64,000 bases of DNA, taken from positions 248,001 through 312,000 of the forward strand of contig CAWABU010000005.1 in assembly GCA_963780345.1 (NCBI GenBank), given 5' to 3'. Below the pieces are notes generated by a model that saw only the letters and a list, made by a program, of their open reading frames with translations, made no database searches and was not told where the DNA came from. The DNA is from PALSA-693 sp963780345 (lineage in GTDB: Bacteria; Actinomycetota; Acidimicrobiia; Acidimicrobiales; Palsa-688). The first letter of the stretch is position 1; each line of letters opens with the position of its first letter. A program made the translations under genes and the position numbers. Shown in pieces: positions 59,704 to 64,000 of the stretch.

Positions 59704-60165
59704 ATGACCGCCACGACACAACCCGAGGATGCCCTCGATCAGGGGGGGCTGGACGAGATCGACGTGGCCGAGTGCTGGCGGCTCCTGGCCACCCAGCCGG
59801 TCGGCCGGGTGGCGGTCATCGTCGGCCAGTATCCGCTGGTCTTTCCGGTCAACTACGCCCTGGACGGGATGCACATCGTGTTCCGGACCAGAGTCGGGAC
59901 CAAGCTGTGGGCCATCGACAGATCCAACGTCACCTTTGAGGTCGACGAATTGGACTTGGCGGGCCGCTCCGGGTGGAGCGTGATGGTCCGCGGCGCCGCT
60001 CATGAGCTGAGCCCAAAGCAGATGCCGGCCGAGACCAGCGGTGTCGTGCCGTGGGCGCCCGGCGAGCGCGTTCACATGGTGCGGATCGTCGCAGACCAGA
60101 TCACCGGCCGGCGGATCCGCCCCGCCGAACTGCCGCCCGCCACCGATCTGCGCGGCTACCTGTAA
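59704..60165 (+). CDS. Pyridoxamine 5'-phosphate oxidase-fold flavoprotein
   Basis: ATG 59704 follows GGAAGGAG and gives 153 residues. The split-barrel fold is recognised from ECWRLLATQPVGRVAVIVGQ, YPLVFPVNYALDGMHIVFRT, KLWAIDRSNVTFEVDELD and GWSVMVRGAAHEL. This is the order in small F420/FMN-binding or heme-utilisation-like split-barrel proteins (PNPOx superfamily). The C-terminal VRIVADQITGRRI is typical. Such proteins reduce or sequester flavin or F420-linked substrates; the precise cofactor is uncertain. The gene is complete. Confidence 0.9.
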   Translation: MTATTQPEDALDQGGLDEIDVAECWRLLATQPVGRVAVIVGQYPLVFPVNYALDGMHIVFRTRVGTKLWAIDRSNVTFEVDELDLAGRSGWSVMVRGAAHELSPKQMPAETSGVVPWAPGERVHMVRIVADQITGRRIRPAELPPATDLRGYL

Positions 60166-60237
60166 GTCGGGTAAGCCGACAAGCGCATCGGCTGGACATC
60201 CACCCCATCGGCCCGGGCGGGTGGCACCGAAGGTCAG

Positions 60238-60260
60238 ACGGGCGCCGCAGCGGCGCCCGT
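60238..60260 (+). terminator. Strong hairpin downstream of the PNPOx gene
   Basis: ACGGGCGCC (60238-60246) and GGCGCCCGT (60252-60260) form a perfect 9-bp stem with a 5-base loop. Outer AGGTC and GACCT bases could extend it. It lies 72 bases after the PNPOx stop. No T-run follows, so it would be a non-canonical actinobacterial-type terminator or a structural element. Confidence 0.4.
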
Positions 60261-60513
60261 ACCGACCTGACTACAGCAGTTCACGCTCAGGTCCCGACCG
60301 CCACCGTCCATGCTCAGATCACGACCACCGTAACGGCGCCGACCGGCCCGCCCGCGACCGACTCCACACCAACCAGTGTCGCCCCGCCCACGACCGTCCT
60401 CCCGCCACCGGTGCACGCCGGCAGCGGCCGCGACCACGGCAAAGGCCACGGAAACCCAGGCAACGGAAACCCAGGGGGACGTAAACCAGGGCAACGGCGG
60501 GGCAATAACTGAA

Positions 60514-60549
60514 AGCACTCCCTCGTTGGGAAGCACTCCCTCGTTGGGA
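60514..60549. repeat. Two tandem 18-bp repeats
   Basis: AGCACTCCCTCGTTGGGA occurs twice in a row (60514-60531, 60532-60549), followed by a partial third AGCACTCG. It follows a low-complexity frame rich in Thr/Pro then Gly/Asn/Arg (60240-60512) that may be the tail of a lost secreted protein. Confidence 0.6.
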
Positions 60550-60651
60550 AGCACTCGCCCCAGTCTCTACAGGGCCGCCATCTGCTGAGCTCCACAACAA
60601 GTCGGTCCGGCGCGGCTGCCGGCGGCATCTGTCAGTCCAGGTGTACAGGGG

Positions 60652-60806
60652 CTAAAGGTTGCGGAGCCGCTCGTAGATCTTGTGGTCGTCGCGGAAGCCG
60701 TGCATCAGGCCGATCGGCGGGTCGTCACCGGTGATCTCGCGAAAGAAGAGGGTGCCGATTGGCGTCTCGACTAGGCGACCAGGGGGGCCAGCGCGGGTTC
60801 AGTCAT
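60652..60806 (-). pseudogene. Alpha/beta-hydrolase N-terminal fragment
   Basis: ATG 60806 follows AAAGGACAC but its frame soon stops. In the next frame GRLVETPIGTLFFREITGDD then IGLMHGFRDDHKIYERL matches the start of epoxide-hydrolase-like alpha/beta hydrolases, with the oxyanion HG-F-x-DD. The frame ends after about 45 residues, before the nucleophile. It is a remnant. Confidence 0.55.
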
Positions 60807-61129
60807 GCGAAAGTGTCCTTTCAACCATACGTAAGCCGAATCTCAGGGCACGCCGCAGGCTCGTTACCCCGTGGGCGAGGTGTTGGCGCGGCGGCGAGGG
60901 CGACTCTCGGTCGGTGGAGCGAGCCAGTCGTCTCGGCGTAACCGTTCGACATCGGCGAAATCCCCGAGGACGCTCACGCCTTGGCTCATGGCGATGACCT
61001 TGTCGAGGGCATATCAGACACTGTCGGCGTCGTCACTTTCACCGAGGCGAGACAGCTGATGCTTGCCATCGATCGTCTCCGTTCCCGAGGACGAACCCGG
61101 GTGCCGCGATTCGACCGGCGACAGGCTTT
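60807..61129. other. Intergenic stretch
   Basis: A plus-strand frame ending at 61131 reads FDIGEIPEDAHALAHGDDLV then RQLMLAIDRLRSRG, coding-like but with no start codon after the preceding in-frame stop. It may be the tail of a lost gene converging on the MFS gene. Nothing else is identified. Confidence 0.35.
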
Positions 61130-62600
61130 TTAGGCTGCACCAATCGGGGTCGCTTTCCGGATGACTCTGTCGTCCGGTTCGGCGTCAACCGGTTGGCGGG
61201 CCCCTCTGGCACGGGCGCGGCGGATGCCCACGGCAGCCAGGGCTCCGAGCAGCGAGGCCCCGGCTGACACGGCCAGGGCGGCCCGGTAGCCGCTGGTGAC
61301 GGCGGTCGAGGTGGCGAGGTTGCCGTGCCCGTTGAACACGGCGGTGACCACGGCGACGCCGAAAACCGCGCCAAACTGCTGCATGGTATTGAGCGTGCCG
61401 GCCGCCTTTCCCAACAGCTCCGGTGGCGCCGCGTTGAGCCCCCCGGCGGTGACGCTGGGGAGCGCCATGGATATGCCGACTCCGGCAATCAGGAAGGGAA
61501 CGACGAAGGTCGTGTAGGGGGCAGACGTTGCCGCTAGGTGGACCATCCATCCGAAGCCGAACGCTTGCATCACCAGACCCGGCACGATAAGCGCTCGGGC
61601 GCCGATCCGGTCCGAGAGGGACCCGGCGATGGGGGCGATCACGAGGGGTGTTGCCGTCCAGGGCAAGAAACGCAGGCCGGTTCCTAGTGGGGAGTCTCCG
61701 AGGGCGAACTGGAAGAACTGGCTGGTCAGGAAGGCGGCCGAGAAGATCGCCGCCGCCATGAAGAACTGGGTCATCACGGCGGAACTGAAAGAGATCCGCC
61801 TGAACAGGCCGAGGGGGAGCATCGGCGCGGACGCCCGACCCTCCCACCACACGAAGCCGGCGAGCAGCGCCGCGCCCACCAACAACCCGGTCAGGTTCTC
61901 CGACGTGCCCCAGCCGTTCTGACCACCCTGGACCAGGCCCCAGATGAGGACGGCGACGCCGCTGGAGACGAGAGCGAGCGCGGGAACGTCGAGCCGCCCC
62001 CGCGGGCCGTGGCTCTCGGGCAGCCGAAAGGCGGCGCCAACTGTGGCGGCGACGCCGATCGGTACGTTGACCCAGAAGATCCAATGCCAGTTGAGGCCCT
62101 GGGTGATGCCGCCCCCGATGAGCGGCCCGGCCGCAACAGCCAGCCCGGCAATGCCACCCCAGATGCCGACAACGGCACCCCGCTTTTCGGTCGGGAATGC
62201 CGAGGTCAAGATGGTGAGGCTCAGGGGCATCACGATGGCGGCCCCCATCCCCTGTATGGCGCGGCAGGCGATGAGGACATTGGCGTCGGGGGCGAGGGCG
62301 CAGGCGGCCGAGGCGGCGGTGAAGAGCGCCAGGCCGACTACGTAGACCCGGCGCCGACCGAGTCGGTCGCCAAGCGCAGCCGCGGTCAGGATTCCGGCTC
62401 CGAAGGCGATCGTGTACGCGCTGACCGTCCACTGCAGCGTTGCGATGCCGCCGCCAGAGACTCTTGTGAATGGACGGCAGCGCCGTCACCACGACGAGGG
62501 CGTCGAGGGTCACCATGAAATAGGCGACTGCGGTGAGCAACACCGTCCTGGCCGGGCTCGTCGGCGAAACTTTGGTTGGGTGTGGTCCAACGGAATCCAT
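61130..62600 (-). pseudogene. DHA2-family MFS exporter with one frameshift
   Basis: ATG 62600 follows AGAAGGGA. The first frame gives TVLLTAVAYFMVTLDALVVV (motif D1 region) through ALPSIHKSL. Near 62465 the frame shifts to GGIATLQWTVSAYTIAFGAG, and the rest is open: RAIQGMGAAIVMPLSLTILT, GGIAGLAVAAGPLIGG (motif C), then 14-TM exporter sequence to 61130. The full product would be about 490 residues. The single indel lies in a TGGCGGCGGC repeat and could be a sequencing error. It is the fourth DHA2 gene in the window. Confidence 0.85.
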
Positions 62601-62657
62601 CGGTAAATCCCTTCTCAAGTGATGGCTACAGACTTCGCCCCTTCGATCCGGCCGCGG

Positions 62658-63242
62658 CTAGGCGGCTCGGACTACCTCGTAGGTGAGGAAGGCGAGGCCT
62701 TGACCGAGGGTCTGGGTGTCGACGAGGCGCAGGGGTTTCTTGTCGCTGGTCTCGCCGAAGAGGCGCCTGCCGGCCCCGAGCACGACCGGGAAGCTTGTCA
62801 GCCGCAGCTCGTCGACGAGGTCGTGCTCCAGGAGTGTGTGCCCGAGTTGATAGCTGGCGTACACGAGAATTTCCCCGTCTAGCTCTTGCTTGAGCTTCGA
62901 GACCTCCTTCACCGCCTCGCCGCCCAGGATCGTGGTCGGTCCCCAAGTCGCAGCCTCTTCCGGGAGGCTGGACGACACGACGTACTTGGGCAGGCTTCTC
63001 AACCGGTCCGCCCACTCGCCGGGCCGCGATACCCACCGCGGTGCGAACCACTCGTAACTCCGCCGACCCAGCAGCAGGGCCTCGGCGCCCAGCGCCTCGG
63101 CGGTCTCGAGCTTGGCCCACGCTTCGAGGTCCTTGCCCCCGAACTGGCCGAACCAGCCGCCCCGCTCGAAGCCCTCTTCATCGGTGGGGTCCTGGACGAC
63201 TCCATCGAGCGAGCAGTTCGTGCTGATCACTATCTTTCCCAT
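62658..63242 (-). CDS. Dihydrofolate reductase-like (RibD C-terminal) protein
   Basis: ATG 63242 follows GAGGAGAAG at 7-nt spacing and gives 194 residues. The family pattern is clear: GKIVISTNCSLDGVVQDP, ALLLGRRSYEWFAPRW, SLPKYVVSSSLPEEA, TILGGEAVKEV, DGEILVYASYQLGHTLLEHD and DELRLTSFPVVLGAGRRLFG. These YyaP/YwjB-type reductases use NADPH on an unknown substrate. The gene is complete and monocistronic, and lies 57 bases upstream of the frameshifted MFS gene on the same strand. Confidence 0.93.
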   Translation of the reverse strand: MGKIVISTNCSLDGVVQDPTDEEGFERGGWFGQFGGKDLEAWAKLETAEALGAEALLLGRRSYEWFAPRWVSRPGEWADRLRSLPKYVVSSSLPEEAATWGPTTILGGEAVKEVSKLKQELDGEILVYASYQLGHTLLEHDLVDELRLTSFPVVLGAGRRLFGETSDKKPLRLVDTQTLGQGLAFLTYEVVRAA

Positions 63243-63373
63243 TTCGCTTCTCCTCATCGTTGGTGCTGTCGGTTGCAGGTGTTGTAGACACCGCGGCATC
63301 GGAACATTGGGCGCCGACCGACCGCCCAGTTCGCGTCTCGGCCGGTGTCCGTACAGGATGGAGGTGCGACAAG

Positions 63374-63700
63374 ATGCAGGAGGAGGGCGATGCGAGGGTG
63401 GTAACTGCCGATCTGATCTCATAGGCCCGGGCCGGGGACGGCGAGGCGTTCCGACGGCTGACCGAGCCTCATCGCCGCGAGCTGCAAGTGCACTGTTACC
63501 GGATGCTCGGATCGTTCCAGGATGCCGAGGACGCCCTCCAGGAGACGCTGTTGGCCGCTTGGCAGGGTTTCGGAGGGTTCGAGGGACGCTCTTCGCTGCG
63601 CACCTGGCTCTACCGAATCGCCACCAACCAGTGTTTCAACGCCCGACGATCGGCCAGCCGACGACCCGCCTCCCGACCAGGCGGTGCGGCCGCGCACGAC
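63374..63700 (+). pseudogene. ECF sigma-70 factor, in-frame stop and truncation
   Basis: ATG 63374 follows GGAGG. After 16 codons a TAG (63422) interrupts the frame. It continues as RAGDGEAFRRLTEPHRRELQ, VHCYRMLGSFQDAEDALQET and GFEGRSSLRTWLYRIATNQC, which is sigma region 2 of a SigJ/SigG-like ECF factor. Similarity ends after ARRSASRRPA, and region 4 is absent or frameshifted. A GTG between the stop and region 2 could in principle restart translation, but the DNA-binding region 4 is still missing. It is probably non-functional. Confidence 0.75.
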
Positions 63701-64000
63701 GCCCTCGCCGCTCATTCTCTCCGCGCTCGCCCCTCACCACCAGGCGCCTGCCGGCGATCTCAATGTCTCACCCCATACAGCACCGCAACGTCCTAGTGTC
63801 GGAACTGCCTGGCTGTGTTGATCGCGGTGGCGACGGCTTGGCACCTCGCCCAGTCGCCAGTCGTCGTTGCCGGCAGGGTGGCCGGGCCATTGTCAGACGG
63901 GATCGCGCCTGACGTGGGTGAGGTCGGTCCCAGCGATGGTGGCGGGCTGTCCCTTGACGTCGTCTGGCGGTCGTGGCAAACTGACGCGGAACACTTAGAA
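63701..64000. other. Unassigned right-edge stretch
   Basis: Three hundred bases carry no supported gene. The frame continuing from the sigma remnant is Pro/Arg-rich and unrecognisable. The edge may cut into another gene; nothing can be named. Confidence 0.35.

Noticed and set aside
1..64000. CRISPR arrays, tRNA or rRNA genes, riboswitches and complete insertion sequences
   Set aside because: No regularly spaced direct repeats, no cloverleaf-capable segments, no conserved aptamer cores and no transposase with both ends were found by reading both strands.

Overview
The window is high-GC DNA with many GTG starts, short leaders and 4-bp ATGA/GTGA gene overlaps. The gene families fit a soil-type actinobacterium: an Asp23/AmaP/DUF6286 envelope-stress cluster, a large ATP-binding LuxR (LAL) regulator, PadR and ArsR modules, DHA2-type MFS exporters, a DrrA-type ABC exporter and an ABC1 kinase. 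I cannot assign a genus. The stretch is a patchwork: intact operons sit between decayed genes carrying frameshifts, internal deletions and single-domain fragments. Either this is an accessory region in decay or part of it reflects assembly indels.

Layout. 1-1030: fragment of an alkyl-sulfatase-like gene, then a palindromic dispersed repeat. 1122-2810: D-aminoacylase-type amidohydrolase. 2869-3985: two hypothetical genes. 6336-4125 (minus): SRPBCC, ArsR, DUF2182 and DUF899 operon behind a perfect palindrome. 6702-7749: broken MOSC gene and a methyltransferase tail. 10451-7934: four-helix membrane protein plus an orphan solute-binding lipoprotein. 11566-15031: PadR, ABC ATPase and FtsX-like permease with a PadR-type operator. 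15217-16689: first MFS exporter. 17269-18123: tectonin-like secreted repeat protein. 18242-19237: relaxase debris and a VapBC toxin-antitoxin pair. 20640-22205: second MFS exporter. 26702-22682 (minus): ABC1 kinase, STAS, DrrA-type ATPase and ABC-2 permease. 28409-26901: third MFS exporter. 28886-29515: isochorismatase-family hydrolase.

Between 19.7 and 30.8 kb a promoter module occurs five times: a CCAGGGA/TCCCTGG palindrome placed 32-34 nt before a start codon. It precedes the intact isochorismatase-family gene, an internally deleted copy, a truncated copy, a short ORF plus CDGSH gene, and the leader of a decayed esterase. A LAL regulator lies next to it (34405-31582, frameshifted) and is the natural candidate to bind these sites; that link is inference.

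34.8-43.8 kb: a von Willebrand A (VWA) protein with an unusual arginine-rich repeated N-terminus, a methyltransferase, small hypothetical genes and an APH-type phosphotransferase. 43979-49471: fused LivH-LivM permease, broken LivG, IS21-like transposase remnant, and fragments of flippase, LuxR, GAF and arylsulfotransferase genes. 49867-52719: Asp23/AmaP cluster with a J-domain gene, behind a candidate sigma-B-like promoter. 57162-55251 (minus): a visibly AT-richer two-gene unit encoding a coiled-coil protein with a toxin-like C-terminus and an acidic partner. These proteins resemble nothing I recognise and are the best candidate for an undescribed system. The last 7 kb holds cytochrome b debris, a two-TM membrane protein, a PNPOx-fold protein, a frameshifted fourth MFS exporter, a RibD/DHFR-like reductase and a broken ECF sigma gene.

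No tRNA, rRNA, CRISPR array or complete insertion sequence was found.
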